From positions 2,768,001 through 2,832,000 of the forward strand of contig NZ_OY775906.1 of the NCBI RefSeq assembly GCF_963675065.1: DNA of 64,000 nt. Direction: 5' to 3'. A model generated the notes under the pieces. The model did not search any database and had not been told where the DNA came from. It saw only the letters and a program-made list of their open reading frames with translations. The DNA comes from an uncultured Draconibacterium sp. GTDB taxonomy: Bacteria; Bacteroidota; Bacteroidia; Bacteroidales; Prolixibacteraceae. The translations under genes were made by a program, and so were the position numbers. Positions 40,866 to 50,646 of the stretch are shown here, one piece after another (the stretch's first letter is position 1; each line of letters opens with the position of its first letter).

Positions 40866-43739
40866 TTACAATCCCAACTCTTGTTTCAGGTATTTAGCGG
40901 TGTGTGATTTTTTGTTTTTGCAGACCTCTTCAGGTGTTCCGGTACAGAGAATTTTGCCCCCATGTTTTCCGCCTTCCGGGCCAATATCGATAATGTGATC
41001 GGCAACTTTTATAACATCCATATTGTGCTCGATAACGATTACGGTATTTCCTTTTTCCACCAACTTATTCAGTACTTCAAGTAGCACACGTACATCTTCG
41101 AAATGCAGACCTGTTGTAGGTTCATCCAGAATATAAATGGTTTTCCCGGTGTCGCGTTTTGCCAGCTCGGCCGCCAGTTTCACACGTTGCGATTCACCAC
41201 CCGAAAGTGTAGTTGACGACTGTCCCAGCGTGATGTAGCCCAAACCAACATCCTGCAAAGTACTCAGCTTATTGGCGATTGATGGAATATGCTCGAAAAA
41301 CTCCACACCCTGATTAATAGTCATATTCAGCACATCGCTGATGGATTTTCCCTTGTAGCGCACTTCAAGCGTTTCGCGGTTGTAGCGTTTGCCATTGCAC
41401 TTATCGCAGTGCACATACACATCAGGCAGAAAGTTCATCTCAATGAGTTTCAATCCTCCACCCTGACATTCTTCGCAGCGTCCGCCTTTTACGTTGAATG
41501 AAAAGCGACCGGGTTTATAACCACGGATTTTGGCCTCAGGCAACTGAGCAAACAAACTTCTGATGTCGCCAAAAACATTGGTATATGTAACCGGGTTCGA
41601 GCGTGGCGTGCGGCCAATCGGCGACTGATCCACACGAATAACTTTATCGATCAGTTCCAGTCCTTCCACCTTTTTGTAGGGCAGCGGATCTTTTAGCGAT
41701 TTATAAAAATGCTGGCTTAAAATTGGCTGTAGCGTTTCGTTTATCAGCGTCGATTTTCCCGAGCCGGAAACTCCTGTAACACAGATAAATTTCCCCAGCG
41801 GAATTTCAACCGTTACATTATTCAGGTTATTACCCGAACAACCGGTGATTTTTAAAATATCTGACTTCCCGTTTCTACGCACTGCAGGCACTTCAATTTT
41901 TTTTCTGTCGTTGAGGTAATCGGCCGTCAGCGAATTCGATTTCAACACTTCCTGCGGTGTTCCCGCTGCCACTACTTCGCCACCATGGCGACCGGCATGC
42001 GGCCCCATATCAATCAGGTGGTCGGCATGCAACATCGTATCGCGGTCGTGTTCCACTACAATTACCGAGTTACCCGAGTCGCGCAGTTGCTCCAGTGCAT
42101 GAATTAGTTTCAGGTTATCGCGGTGGTGCAGCCCAATACTTGGCTCATCGAGAATATAAAGCACGTTTACCAGCTGCGAGCCAATTTGTGTTGCCAAACG
42201 AATACGCTGCGATTCTCCTCCCGAGAGGCTTTGAGCAGTACGGTCGAGGGCCAGGTAATTTAATCCAACGCCCAACATAAAACCAAGGCGGTCGCGGATT
42301 TCTTTGATCACCTCTACACCAATTTTTAACTGACGTTCTGAAATACGGTCTTCCAAACCATTGAGCCATTCTCCCAATTCATCGAGATCCATTTGCGCTA
42401 ACTCCGAAATGTTCTTTTCATCGATTTTAAAATGCAACGATTCATTTTTCAGGCGCATGCCTTTACACTCGGGGCACTCGATAGTTTTTACAAACTGGTT
42501 GGCCCATTTCTGTGCCGTTTTCGATGTACTCTCTTCACGCTGATTGTCGATGTATTTTATCACCCCGTCGTAACTCATCATGTAGTTCAGGCTGTTACCA
42601 AGCGGTGTATTTTTTAGCTGAATGCGATCGTTGGTACCAAACAACACTTCGTTCAGTCCTTCTTCAGGAATATCTTTTACCGGCGTTTTTAACGTGAAAC
42701 CATGTTTCTCTCCCAAGGCCTCGATCTGCCAGAAAATAAGTGTGTTTTTAAATGGCCCAAGTGGCGCAATTCCTCCTTTGTGAATACTTTTATCCTTCTC
42801 GGGCATAATCTTGTCGAGGTCAATCTCGGTAACGCGACCAAGCCCGTTACACTTTGGACAAGCGCCCTGTGGCGAGTTGAAAGAGAAATTATGCGGTGCC
42901 GGTTCGTTGTACGAGATACCGGTAGTCGGACACATCAATAAACGGCTGTAATATTTGGCTTCGTTGGTATCGTGATCGAGGATCATCAGAATTCCGTGCC
43001 CGTGTTTCATGGCAGTCTGCACACTGTCTTTAAGGCGTTTTGTACTGGCTTCGTCAACCACCAGCTTATCGATCAGTATCTCGATAAAGTGGTTTTTGTA
43101 ACGGTCAACCTTATGGTTGTGCATCAGTTCAGTTAATTCACCATCAATACGTGCTGTCAGGAATCCTTTTCGGCGAATTTGCTCAAACAGCTCGCGGTAA
43201 TGCCCTTTACGGCCTTTTACCACTGGTGCGAGAATATTGATGCGTTTACCGGCAAAATCACTTTTAATCAGATTAATGATCTTTTCTTCGGTGTACTTCA
43301 CCATTTTTTCGCCGGTGTTGTACGAAAATGCTTCGCCGGCGCGGGCATACAACAAACGTAAAAAGTCGTAGATTTCGGTTACCGTACCAACTGTCGATCG
43401 CGGATTTCGGGTGGTTACTTTTTGTTCGATGGAAATTACCGGACTCAATCCGGTTATCTTATCCACATCGGGGCGTTCCATATTTCCTAAAAATGAGCGC
43501 GCATAAGCCGAAAACGTTTCGATGTATCGGCGCTGCCCTTCGGCATAAATCGTGTCGAATGCCAGCGATGATTTTCCACTCCCACTTAATCCGGTTATAA
43601 CGGTAAGTTTATTTCGCGGAATATCAACATCAATGTTTCGGAGGTTGTGCACACGGGCTCCCTGAACGATGATCTTCCCTTCCGATTCAAGCTCCGCCAG
43701 TTGCACTTCAGTATCTGTTTCTACTTTCTTTTTTGTCAT
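40866..43739 (-). CDS. uvrA: Excinuclease ABC subunit A
   Basis: A 957-residue DNA damage sensor of nucleotide excision repair. It has two ABC ATPase modules. Walker A motifs are TGLSGSGKSSLAFDT (about 49-63) and VTGVSGSGKSTLINET (about 650-665); signature motifs are SLSGGESQRIRLA and TLSGGESQRVKLA; and DEPSIGLH and DEPTTGLH are the Walker B/D-loop segments. The second zinc site is complete (CEECQGGG...HCDKCNGKRY). In the first, MCPTTGISYNEPAPHNFSFNSPQGACPKCNGLG has only one cysteine in its first half, a variant seen in Bacteroidota. ATG at 43739 was chosen; three codons earlier only a TTG is available. uvrB and uvrC are not in the window. Confidence 0.97.
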   Translation of the reverse strand: MTKKKVETDTEVQLAELESEGKIIVQGARVHNLRNIDVDIPRNKLTVITGLSGSGKSSLAFDTIYAEGQRRYIETFSAYARSFLGNMERPDVDKITGLSPVISIEQKVTTRNPRSTVGTVTEIYDFLRLLYARAGEAFSYNTGEKMVKYTEEKIINLIKSDFAGKRINILAPVVKGRKGHYRELFEQIRRKGFLTARIDGELTELMHNHKVDRYKNHFIEILIDKLVVDEASTKRLKDSVQTAMKHGHGILMILDHDTNEAKYYSRLLMCPTTGISYNEPAPHNFSFNSPQGACPKCNGLGRVTEIDLDKIMPEKDKSIHKGGIAPLGPFKNTLIFWQIEALGEKHGFTLKTPVKDIPEEGLNEVLFGTNDRIQLKNTPLGNSLNYMMSYDGVIKYIDNQREESTSKTAQKWANQFVKTIECPECKGMRLKNESLHFKIDEKNISELAQMDLDELGEWLNGLEDRISERQLKIGVEVIKEIRDRLGFMLGVGLNYLALDRTAQSLSGGESQRIRLATQIGSQLVNVLYILDEPSIGLHHRDNLKLIHALEQLRDSGNSVIVVEHDRDTMLHADHLIDMGPHAGRHGGEVVAAGTPQEVLKSNSLTADYLNDRKKIEVPAVRRNGKSDILKITGCSGNNLNNVTVEIPLGKFICVTGVSGSGKSTLINETLQPILSQHFYKSLKDPLPYKKVEGLELIDKVIRVDQSPIGRTPRSNPVTYTNVFGDIRSLFAQLPEAKIRGYKPGRFSFNVKGGRCEECQGGGLKLIEMNFLPDVYVHCDKCNGKRYNRETLEVRYKGKSISDVLNMTINQGVEFFEHIPSIANKLSTLQDVGLGYITLGQSSTTLSGGESQRVKLAAELAKRDTGKTIYILDEPTTGLHFEDVRVLLEVLNKLVEKGNTVIVIEHNMDVIKVADHIIDIGPEGGKHGGKILCTGTPEEVCKNKKSHTAKYLKQELGL

Positions 43740-43819
43740 TTTAAGCAATTTCGCGCTGCTAACAGTTCAGCATCACAATCAATACAAGTTTGGGCCGATG
43801 TAACTTTAGTAATTTGCTT

Positions 43820-44734
43820 TTACAATTCCGGAATCTCTACCCAATATCTTTTCCTGCCCGAATAAGTGAGTTCATTCTCCCGTAGCCACGGATTAAAATC
43901 TTTGAGTACTTTGTAACTCACACCGTGTTGTTTTGCATAGTCGGCAAAGTTGGCTACCGAGCCTTTAATCTCAACTCTTTTTGTAGGAATTATCTGGTAT
44001 TTATTCTCTTCGGAAATAAAAAACTTATACTTCTCCGGATTTTCAAGAATCAATTTCAAGGCAACAATGCGGTACACGTAACGAGCTGTTTCGGTGGTGA
44101 TCAGCAAATCGTAATAATCATCTTCTTTTTGCCTTACAATCTGGCGATTCACACCGGTCATTCCCCTGTTGTAGGCAGCGGCAACCATGGTCCAGCTACC
44201 AAACTTTTCGTAAGCCTTTTTTATGTATTCGCAGGCCACATGAGTTGCCTTTTCAATGTGGTAACGCTCGTCAACTTCGCTGTTTATCTCCAGCCCATAA
44301 TCTTTTGCTGTTCCTTCCATCAACTGCCAGAATCCAGCTGCTCGTGCAGGCGAAATTGCCCTCGGGTTTAGGCCGCTTTCGGCCACCGCCAGGTATTTAA
44401 AATCATCAGGAATTCCGTGTTCTTTCAGGATGGGCTCGATGATAGGAAAATAACGAGGCACCAATTTTATGTAACGAATGGTTTGCGAATGAAAATAGGC
44501 GTTGGAAAGCAGTTCTCGATCTAGTGCTTCTTTCACATAAAAGCGATCGAGCGGCATTTTCTCTCCGGCAAAACTAACTGCTTCGGGTAATTCAACAGGC
44601 TCGTATTTAACCTCCTTTTCCACTACCACTTCAGTTTTTCCCGATTGCGCTGATACCAGAATAACCACTACCACTGCAATGTTCATCACCACCAAAAAAG
44701 GTGCTACAAATCTACTCCAAATTTTCTTCTTCAT
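43820..44734 (-). CDS. Membrane-anchored lytic transglycosylase (SLT family)
   Basis: A 304-residue peptidoglycan-cutting enzyme of the MltD/Slt type. An uncleaved membrane anchor (about 9-28) is followed by a linker and then the transglycosylase fold. The catalytic Glu119 is in YLAVAESGLNPRAISPARAAGFWQLMEGTAKDYGL, and SWTMVAAAYNRGMTGVNR (about 190-207) and the Tyr-rich ETARYVYRIVALK complete the SLT signature. The C-terminal 60 residues (QIIPTKRVEIKGSVANFADYAKQHGVSYKVLKDFNPWLR) look like a LysM-like domain. It cuts the glycan between MurNAc and GlcNAc, forming a 1,6-anhydro end. It lies upstream of uvrA on the same strand, with about 80 bases between them. CAAAAATA at 44766-44773 (TATTTTTG on the coding strand) may be its minus-7 element. 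Confidence 0.92.
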   Translation of the reverse strand: MKKKIWSRFVAPFLVVMNIAVVVVILVSAQSGKTEVVVEKEVKYEPVELPEAVSFAGEKMPLDRFYVKEALDRELLSNAYFHSQTIRYIKLVPRYFPIIEPILKEHGIPDDFKYLAVAESGLNPRAISPARAAGFWQLMEGTAKDYGLEINSEVDERYHIEKATHVACEYIKKAYEKFGSWTMVAAAYNRGMTGVNRQIVRQKEDDYYDLLITTETARYVYRIVALKLILENPEKYKFFISEENKYQIIPTKRVEIKGSVANFADYAKQHGVSYKVLKDFNPWLRENELTYSGRKRYWVEIPEL

Positions 44735-44765
44735 CCGTCTACTCTTCCTTTAGTTACTCAAACAG

Positions 44766-44773
44766 CAAAAATA
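44766..44773 (-). promoter_or_regulatory. Probable minus-7 element of the lytic transglycosylase gene
   Basis: TATTTTTG on the minus strand fits TAnnTTTG and lies 31 bases before the ATG at 44734. No good TTTG is seen at the minus-33 distance, so the call is tentative. Confidence 0.35.
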
Positions 44774-44911
44774 CAATTTTGCCTTGATTACTGATTGAAT
44801 ATTACCGATTTGTATTTGAAAAACACCAATAAATTTACGTTGTTGTTTATGGTGTTTTAAATAGCTATCGGCAGATTATTAAAATAAATCAAATCCTTAA
44901 ACGGTATAACA

Positions 44912-44942
44912 ATAAAAAGGCCCGACAGTTTTGCCGAGCCTT
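44912..44942 (-). terminator. Rho-independent terminator ending the six-gene envelope operon
   Basis: On the minus strand AAGGCTCG and CGGGCCTT form a stem with one mismatch around a 10-base loop, and TTTTTATTG follows. It begins 44 bases after the stop of the LVIVD-repeat gene. No comparable terminator was seen between the six genes upstream. Confidence 0.8.
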
Positions 44943-44985
44943 AAGATATCTTTCAGAGTTGGAGGACCCAAATTGCCTTCACCTG

Positions 44986-46266
44986 TTAATTTTCGCGATA
45001 AACAGGAATGTGGCTTATCTGGGTAATATTTTGCAAATCGGAATAATCGTACTGGTAGAAACCATCGTCGCCAATCATAAACAGGTAACCGCCCAAGGGG
45101 ATTACATCGTACGTGTTGATGTTGGCAAAATGCGAGATCATATGGTCGTCGATGGCCGTTTTATCTTCGGCATCGTAAACTTTAAGCCCGGCGTCGCCAT
45201 CGCAAACAAAAAGCACATCGCCATCTATTCCCAACCCGTAAGGCCCATGTAGCGGATAAGATGCGATTAAATCATTATCCACATAATCATCGGCCAACTG
45301 AAGAACATCGAGGCGGTTAACCGTGCTTCCGCAGGTAGTTCCACCACGCAAAGTAACGTATGCATAACCATCGGCAATTACAACGGGATCGCAGCTGGTA
45401 ATGTGCCAGAAATCACTGACATAAACCGGGTAAGTAGGCACTTCAATATTAAAAATGCGCATGCCCGATTGTGTTCCCAAAAACATATGATTGTCGTAAA
45501 TAAACATCGTTTCTACATTCCACCCTACATTTTGCTGCCCAATTTCCGAAGGGCTTCCCGGAACTTTTACATCGAAAACATGAAGGTTGGCCTCATCAAC
45601 AGCGTACAAATAATCGTCGTACAAACCAAATCGTGCCATCGAGCCTCCAACACCAAATGTGCTTTGTCCTCCTCCGTTACTCAAACCCGACGTACTATAA
45701 AGCATAGCATCTTCAGCGTACCCCCAACGATACACCGGGTAATAATGATACTCCATTTCCTGGCGTACTTTTTTAATTTCCCAACCGGTAACCACACCTT
45801 TTTCTTCTTCCACTTCGGCAAAACGATATTCATCATTAGCCGGTGGCAAAGTATATGGCAACACATCCTCAACACGGTCAACTTCGTTAGGATTATTTAT
45901 ATCGCTGATATCAATGGCCACCAGGTCGATATAACTATCGGCGTAAAGAATATCTTCTTTTATGGCAATATCAACATTCCCGGGTATTTCGATAAAACCC
46001 ACATTTTGCGGATCGGCAGGATTTTGGTTATCGATAATATGAATGCCTTCAAATTGCTCAACAATAAACAAGTAGCCATCTTTAAAATAGATTTTACCCG
46101 GGTTTACAAGATCGCGCGAGTCTACAGATTTTACTCCGGCACGCAGGTCTTCATACGACAGATATACAGGCGAATTGGCCGTAAACTCTTCAGTGTATTC
46201 ATCCATACACGCTGAAAAAGCCAGCGCAATAAACAGTAGCAGAAATATATTTTTGAATGTCTTCAT
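44986..46266 (-). CDS. LVIVD-repeat lipoprotein
   Basis: A 426-residue lipoprotein (lipobox ALAFSACMD, Cys at residue 20) carrying several LVIVD repeats. These are beta-propeller-like units with the pattern hydrophobic-V/I-D-I-S-D-P (for example GIHIIDNQNPADPQNVGFIEIPG near 74-96 and DLVAIDISDINNPNEVDRV near 113-131, then LHVFDVKVPGSPSEIGQQN). The family is found on the surface of Bacteroidota and some other groups, with no known enzymatic role. It is the last gene of the operon that begins with the TonB receptor. Only 13 bases separate it from the beta-barrel gene upstream, so it is certainly co-transcribed. A scaffold or ligand-binding role at the outer membrane is the best inference. Confidence 0.85.
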   Translation of the reverse strand: MKTFKNIFLLLFIALAFSACMDEYTEEFTANSPVYLSYEDLRAGVKSVDSRDLVNPGKIYFKDGYLFIVEQFEGIHIIDNQNPADPQNVGFIEIPGNVDIAIKEDILYADSYIDLVAIDISDINNPNEVDRVEDVLPYTLPPANDEYRFAEVEEEKGVVTGWEIKKVRQEMEYHYYPVYRWGYAEDAMLYSTSGLSNGGGQSTFGVGGSMARFGLYDDYLYAVDEANLHVFDVKVPGSPSEIGQQNVGWNVETMFIYDNHMFLGTQSGMRIFNIEVPTYPVYVSDFWHITSCDPVVIADGYAYVTLRGGTTCGSTVNRLDVLQLADDYVDNDLIASYPLHGPYGLGIDGDVLFVCDGDAGLKVYDAEDKTAIDDHMISHFANINTYDVIPLGGYLFMIGDDGFYQYDYSDLQNITQISHIPVYREN

Positions 46267-46279
46267 TTTCTGTGGTTTT

Positions 46280-47050
46280 TTAGTTGAAAATAATACCGAT
46301 TTTAACGGTTACGCGGTTGTAGTCGATGTCGAGCGAGTAGTCGTTTTCTCCATCATAATTCAGGCGGTGAAACTGATAGCCCACTGCAAAGTTTATCCCT
46401 AAACTATTGGAAAGCATTTGCTGATACCCAACGCCTGGGTTTATGAGCACTCCTCCTTTACAGTCGAAACCGTTTTGGCCCATATCACCCGGCCATGGTG
46501 CAAAACTGCTCCAGATGGGATACACATCGTAATAAATTTCATTGGAATCTTCAATAGGAACCTGGAAACCGGCTTTTAAAAACACATAGGGGCTTGATAA
46601 CTGTTTTTTAAAACGGTATTCGAAATTTGCATACACAGGCATGTACGTTTCTTTCAGAAATTCAACACCAAATCCAAGGCCTACCGACAAATTCGGATCA
46701 ACCAGATAATTAACCGAGCCGGTAAGGGAAAATGGTGCCGATTGACTATTATCTGAGTTCCCGGCTAAAACACCCATTTCGGTTCTGAAAAACCATTTTA
46801 CATCCGTTACCGCTTCTTCATCGAACATTGTTTTTACGTCGCGCTTTGAGGCAATGTGATCCACTTCATCAGCATCGAAAATCCAGATATTTCCGGCCGA
46901 CTCTATTTTCAATTGTTTTCCGTCGTTTGTATACGTGTATTTTCCTTTAAGAATGGACCCGTTTTTTAGGTAGACATGACCTTTTTCGGATTGCGCAAAA
47001 ACGGAAAGCGACAATACCGACATGCACAGCAGCACAATTAGTTTCTTCAT
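46280..47050 (-). CDS. Secreted beta-barrel protein with an N-terminal beta domain
   Basis: A 256-residue protein with signal peptide MKKLIVLLCMSVLSLSVFAQ. Residues 20-70 form a small beta domain (KGHVYLKNGSILKGKYTYTNDGKQLKIESAGNIWIFDADEVDHI), and from about 90 an outer-membrane barrel follows. The barrel has alternating strands such as LTGSVNYLVDPNLSVGLGFGVEF and FRYKRFK-like FEYRFKKQLSSPYVFLKAGFQV, and it ends in aromatic VTVKIGIIFN. The final phenylalanine-asparagine is close to the usual barrel ending. Its place between the LVIVD and small secreted genes suggests that it works with the receptor operon. The family is not recognised. Confidence 0.75.
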   Translation of the reverse strand: MKKLIVLLCMSVLSLSVFAQSEKGHVYLKNGSILKGKYTYTNDGKQLKIESAGNIWIFDADEVDHIASKRDVKTMFDEEAVTDVKWFFRTEMGVLAGNSDNSQSAPFSLTGSVNYLVDPNLSVGLGFGVEFLKETYMPVYANFEYRFKKQLSSPYVFLKAGFQVPIEDSNEIYYDVYPIWSSFAPWPGDMGQNGFDCKGGVLINPGVGYQQMLSNSLGINFAVGYQFHRLNYDGENDYSLDIDYNRVTVKIGIIFN

Positions 47051-47112
47051 AATGTTTTTTGTTTTTATGAAGATGCAATGTGCTGTGTTTTGGTTGCGTT
47101 AAACAAAGATTT

Positions 47113-47838
47113 TTATTGCGTAATATTATTTTCGTTCAATAGCAGAAGGGCGTTAACCATTGATAATTCGTCGTTTACACGTAATCTATTTTGGCGCAGG
47201 AGCTTTCTTATTTGCTTCTGATTTTCCGGAAACCGGGAGAGTAAAGCTGCTCGATTAAGTCGTATTTTAGTTAAACCATCCTGCTCGGTATACAAATAAT
47301 AATCTTTGTGCAACTTGTATTCAACGGCTCGCATTATCCCGTTTCTATCCTTATAAGGACTAACCGATTGTTCGTAAATATACCAGTTAACCATCAAACT
47401 AACAGCTCCTTTATACAACTCTTCCAAATACATATTGGTTTGCTGATTGTTGTTTCTGGTAAGGCGAACAAACTTGCGCGTTTTGTTTCCGTCCTGAAAC
47501 GAAAAGCTCTCTACCAGCTCTTTCTCAACCTGGTATAAAAAGCGTCCGTTATCGTTATACGAAATCAGTTCATCGTTATATGCCTGGTAGCGCAGTTGCA
47601 GGTTTTCGAACACATTGCCGTTTACAAATTTTACTGAGCCCGGAACCCAATCATTGGGATACAAAAAGTAGGAATTAACTTCAGCGGTAAGCGTAAGAAC
47701 TTCGCCAAGCATTTTACCCTGAAGCATATTGGATTCACTATTCAAATTATAGGTGTTGATTCCCATGTTCTGAGCCTGAATAATGAAGGCAAACAGCACT
47801 CCCAGAACCACTCCAGTATATTTTATTAAGCCGCTCAT
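47113..47838 (-). CDS. Small secreted protein of the receptor operon (function unknown)
   Basis: A 241-residue protein with a signal peptide (MSGLIKYTGVVLGVLFAFIIQAQ). The mature part is mixed alpha/beta, with a first stretch of PNDWVPGSVKFVNGNVFENLQLRYQAYNDELISYNDNG (about 62-100). Similar WxxG-x-V/I...N...L-RYN/AYN-x-x patterns are common in small secreted Bacteroidota proteins that accompany TonB receptors. Its start overlaps the end of the upstream MG2-like gene as ATGA (47835-47838), so the two are translationally coupled. No enzymatic motif is seen. Confidence 0.75.
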   Translation of the reverse strand: MSGLIKYTGVVLGVLFAFIIQAQNMGINTYNLNSESNMLQGKMLGEVLTLTAEVNSYFLYPNDWVPGSVKFVNGNVFENLQLRYQAYNDELISYNDNGRFLYQVEKELVESFSFQDGNKTRKFVRLTRNNNQQTNMYLEELYKGAVSLMVNWYIYEQSVSPYKDRNGIMRAVEYKLHKDYYLYTEQDGLTKIRLNRAALLSRFPENQKQIRKLLRQNRLRVNDELSMVNALLLLNENNITQ

Positions 47839-49484
47839 TGTACCGATATTATTTTTGACGTTCTGTACAGTTTTCCCGATTTTGTTATCGCCTCAACTTT
47901 TATTTCCAGGTCGCCTTTTACATCTGAGAGCTCAAAACTAAATGGCCAGTCTTTATCAGTATCAACCACCTCGTTTAAAAACTGCCTACGGGTATCGGGC
48001 AGTGTCCTGCCCTCAGCATTCGGGCTGTAGTTCGCCTGTTTCGGAAATTCGATACATGGCACTTTTAGCTGAAAAATATTGGGTTGTTGCGCCAGCCAGC
48101 TATTTGATTTATCTTTTAACGACACGAATAGTACGCCCTTAAAACGCAGGTCGCCAAAAATACGCTCATCTTTTACCAAATCGATGGAGGCAATATCCGT
48201 GGATTTTAAATCCTGAAAAAATGAATTTTTAAACACCGGAATTCCATTGATCAGCCGTAGCGGTTCATCATCGAAAAACCGATTCTGACTGTAGTTTAAC
48301 ATCCTGAAAGTTACCTCATCGTTTCTGTCTCGGTATTGAAGCCCAATAAGTAATTCACGCGAAATTTCTTTAAAGTTGGGCAAATCGATAAACATATCGG
48401 GAACTATATGATTATCGGGCCTGCCATAAAATGGCATCCCATAAGGATTTGGCATTTCAAAAACACCATTCTTACTAATGGAAACACCCCTAAAAAGCTT
48501 ATTAAAGAATGTACCTTTTATGCTGTTTTCAATAATTTCGCTTTGTTTTGGATTAACAAAAGTGGAGTCGAATTTTAATTCTTGTACGGCTGACATAAAA
48601 TTCGGTATCAGCTCAATATCGAACAATTTATCGCTAATAGCAAGTGGCTGTAGAATGAGATTGGCATTACCCATTGCATTATCCAGGAAGAAATGAAACT
48701 GCCCTGTTGAATCGGGGTAATAATAATCAAAATATGTTTCGTTTCCGGTAACTGTTAACAATACCAGTTCATTGGCTGCATCACCTGTTGTTCTTTCGCT
48801 AAGGCGACCACTGATCAATACCCCGCCTTTTTCCGGGAACGCCGGAATACCTGCATTCCGGTCTTTCATCCCGAAGTTCATAAAACCGGTATTTGTATGC
48901 GAAAAGGGTTCGATTATACGTGCACTTGCCACCATGTATACAAACTCGTTGTCGTCGGTTTTTATAACCCCCTCTACTTCATCGCGCCGGCGGTAATTTT
49001 GGTCTTCAAGATTTATGGCGATTGGACTTCCGACACTTTCGGGGGTAACAAGAGAAGCTTTAGATTCTATTACCGGCAACCGGTCAATTCCTTCCTCAAA
49101 ACGATTATAAACATAGACCGACTTGCCAATACATTTTAGCACCCCATTGTTGCGTTGCGCATTAAAAAAGGCATGCACAAAATACAAACCGGTGTGTAAG
49201 GAATCAGGCACAGCAATATAACCTTCGGCATGTGTATTGTTGCATTTTACGGCACGTGATGCGATTAAATTTCCGGTTTGCGATTCCATCTGCAAACGAA
49301 CAATATTACCATATTGCTGTAACTCTTCCGGCACATATATTTTTATCCATAAAGTATCTCCCGAAATACAAAAGTCGCGATCGGCAAAAACCACAAGTTC
49401 TTTGTTAACAATATTTTGCGCTATTGTTTTAACACCGATTAAAACACACACAAAAAGAAATAATATTTTTAATACTTTGTTCAT
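47835..49484 (-). CDS. Secreted protein with an MG2-like (macroglobulin) domain
   Basis: A 549-residue secreted protein (signal MNKVLKILFLFVCVLIGVKTIAQ). Residues about 26-110 resemble the MG2 domain of alpha-2-macroglobulin-type proteins: KELVVFADRDFCISGDTLWIKIYVPEEL and GYIAVPDSLHTGLYFVHAFF. The middle part (about 160-340) is beta-rich and includes SGRLSERTTGDAANELVLLTV. No thioester CGEQ motif is visible, so it is not a complete macroglobulin. It lies 11 bases after the DUF4249 gene and overlaps the next by four. Such proteins are found next to TonB receptors in Bacteroidota, with unknown function. Confidence 0.75.
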   Translation of the reverse strand: MNKVLKILFLFVCVLIGVKTIAQNIVNKELVVFADRDFCISGDTLWIKIYVPEELQQYGNIVRLQMESQTGNLIASRAVKCNNTHAEGYIAVPDSLHTGLYFVHAFFNAQRNNGVLKCIGKSVYVYNRFEEGIDRLPVIESKASLVTPESVGSPIAINLEDQNYRRRDEVEGVIKTDDNEFVYMVASARIIEPFSHTNTGFMNFGMKDRNAGIPAFPEKGGVLISGRLSERTTGDAANELVLLTVTGNETYFDYYYPDSTGQFHFFLDNAMGNANLILQPLAISDKLFDIELIPNFMSAVQELKFDSTFVNPKQSEIIENSIKGTFFNKLFRGVSISKNGVFEMPNPYGMPFYGRPDNHIVPDMFIDLPNFKEISRELLIGLQYRDRNDEVTFRMLNYSQNRFFDDEPLRLINGIPVFKNSFFQDLKSTDIASIDLVKDERIFGDLRFKGVLFVSLKDKSNSWLAQQPNIFQLKVPCIEFPKQANYSPNAEGRTLPDTRRQFLNEVVDTDKDWPFSFELSDVKGDLEIKVEAITKSGKLYRTSKIISVQ

Positions 49485-49495
49485 TGCCTATCTAA

Positions 49496-50551
49496 TTATC
49501 GAAACTGCCAAAATTCAGGAATATCGTTAAGCTGTTCTCCTGAGTATGGTATTTCGTAAGATTCTTCGATCTCCCGCAATATAAATCCAGTATCCTCCGA
49601 AACATATCGCAAAAAATATCTTGTTTCGTTACTCGCCGAAATTTCAAAATTCCCCAAAATCGTCTGGTCCGTATTGCTGATACATTTTATATTACTGCGG
49701 GCTTGCACATACAAGGGGTCAAATATTTTTCCATCAGAATTAAGCTGACTGTTCAGGTCATCATAATAATTATAAGCACTTTCTGTTATACGATGTTGAT
49801 AGAGAATAATAATCCACCCCGTAAAACTATAACCTTCCTGCAATGTCACACTATTCTTTAAAAAATGTAGCGGATGTTTTCGAATTTCTTCCGATGTGGA
49901 ATATTCGGGCGGTGCAGCAATATTAAATGTACCTTGCGGATATGCTGATCTCCACCCGTACATCATTTCTGACAATGGCGGAAATGGTGACACTTCAACC
50001 CAATAAGTATATTCCACAACAAAACGTGCGGTAAACCGGTAATAAGGCATTTCATTACCCGGATTTATATCAGCATACAAACGCACACCTTGTATTTCAT
50101 CTACATTATCAACGTCATTATCACCACTTTCCTGCCTCATTTCAACTTCACTAAATCCATAAATACTATCAATCGACGGTTTTTGCGGAACCCTTTCAAA
50201 CGACGATTCATACACTTCTCCCTGGTATTCAATTTTGAGTTTATATTGCAAATCAGTATTGAGTGAAAGGTTTAAAGCATATTGTCCATCAGCATAATGT
50301 GGCAGTTCGTGCTCGTTGCCATTACTATCAATAAGCTGCACGTTTGCATTGGTAACTGCGGGCCCCGAACCAGCATTATCATAATAGGCTACCGATTCGT
50401 ATAAATGTATGTAATTAACAGCCTCATCGGCAGAAATCCGGGCATCAGCTACCAAAACGTTATCTACTACATCAATGTCGGGTCTGTACACATCTTCACA
50501 TCCCGACAACAGAATGAATAGCAGAAAACTATATGTTATTATACGTTTCAT
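49496..50551 (-). CDS. DUF4249 lipoprotein
   Basis: A 351-residue lipoprotein with the family-typical start MKRIITYSFLLFILLSGCEDVYRPDIDVVDNVLVADARIS, in which Cys18 is the lipid-bearing residue. The DUF4249 pattern of a beta-sandwich N-terminal domain (VQLIDSNGNEHELPHYADGQYAL) and a longer C-terminal part follows. These proteins are almost always encoded next to a TonB-dependent receptor, as here, and probably sit on the outer membrane as its partner. The substrate is unknown. It is the second gene of the operon, 95 bases after the receptor. Confidence 0.88.
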   Translation of the reverse strand: MKRIITYSFLLFILLSGCEDVYRPDIDVVDNVLVADARISADEAVNYIHLYESVAYYDNAGSGPAVTNANVQLIDSNGNEHELPHYADGQYALNLSLNTDLQYKLKIEYQGEVYESSFERVPQKPSIDSIYGFSEVEMRQESGDNDVDNVDEIQGVRLYADINPGNEMPYYRFTARFVVEYTYWVEVSPFPPLSEMMYGWRSAYPQGTFNIAAPPEYSTSEEIRKHPLHFLKNSVTLQEGYSFTGWIIILYQHRITESAYNYYDDLNSQLNSDGKIFDPLYVQARSNIKCISNTDQTILGNFEISASNETRYFLRYVSEDTGFILREIEESYEIPYSGEQLNDIPEFWQFR

Positions 50552-50646
50552 CTTATTAGAATTGTATTTTTTCAGCGGAATAAGATGTTACTCGCATGAT
50601 TTTAATAAATCGCCTATTTGTAAAAGTCTTTCTCATGCTAGTTTCA

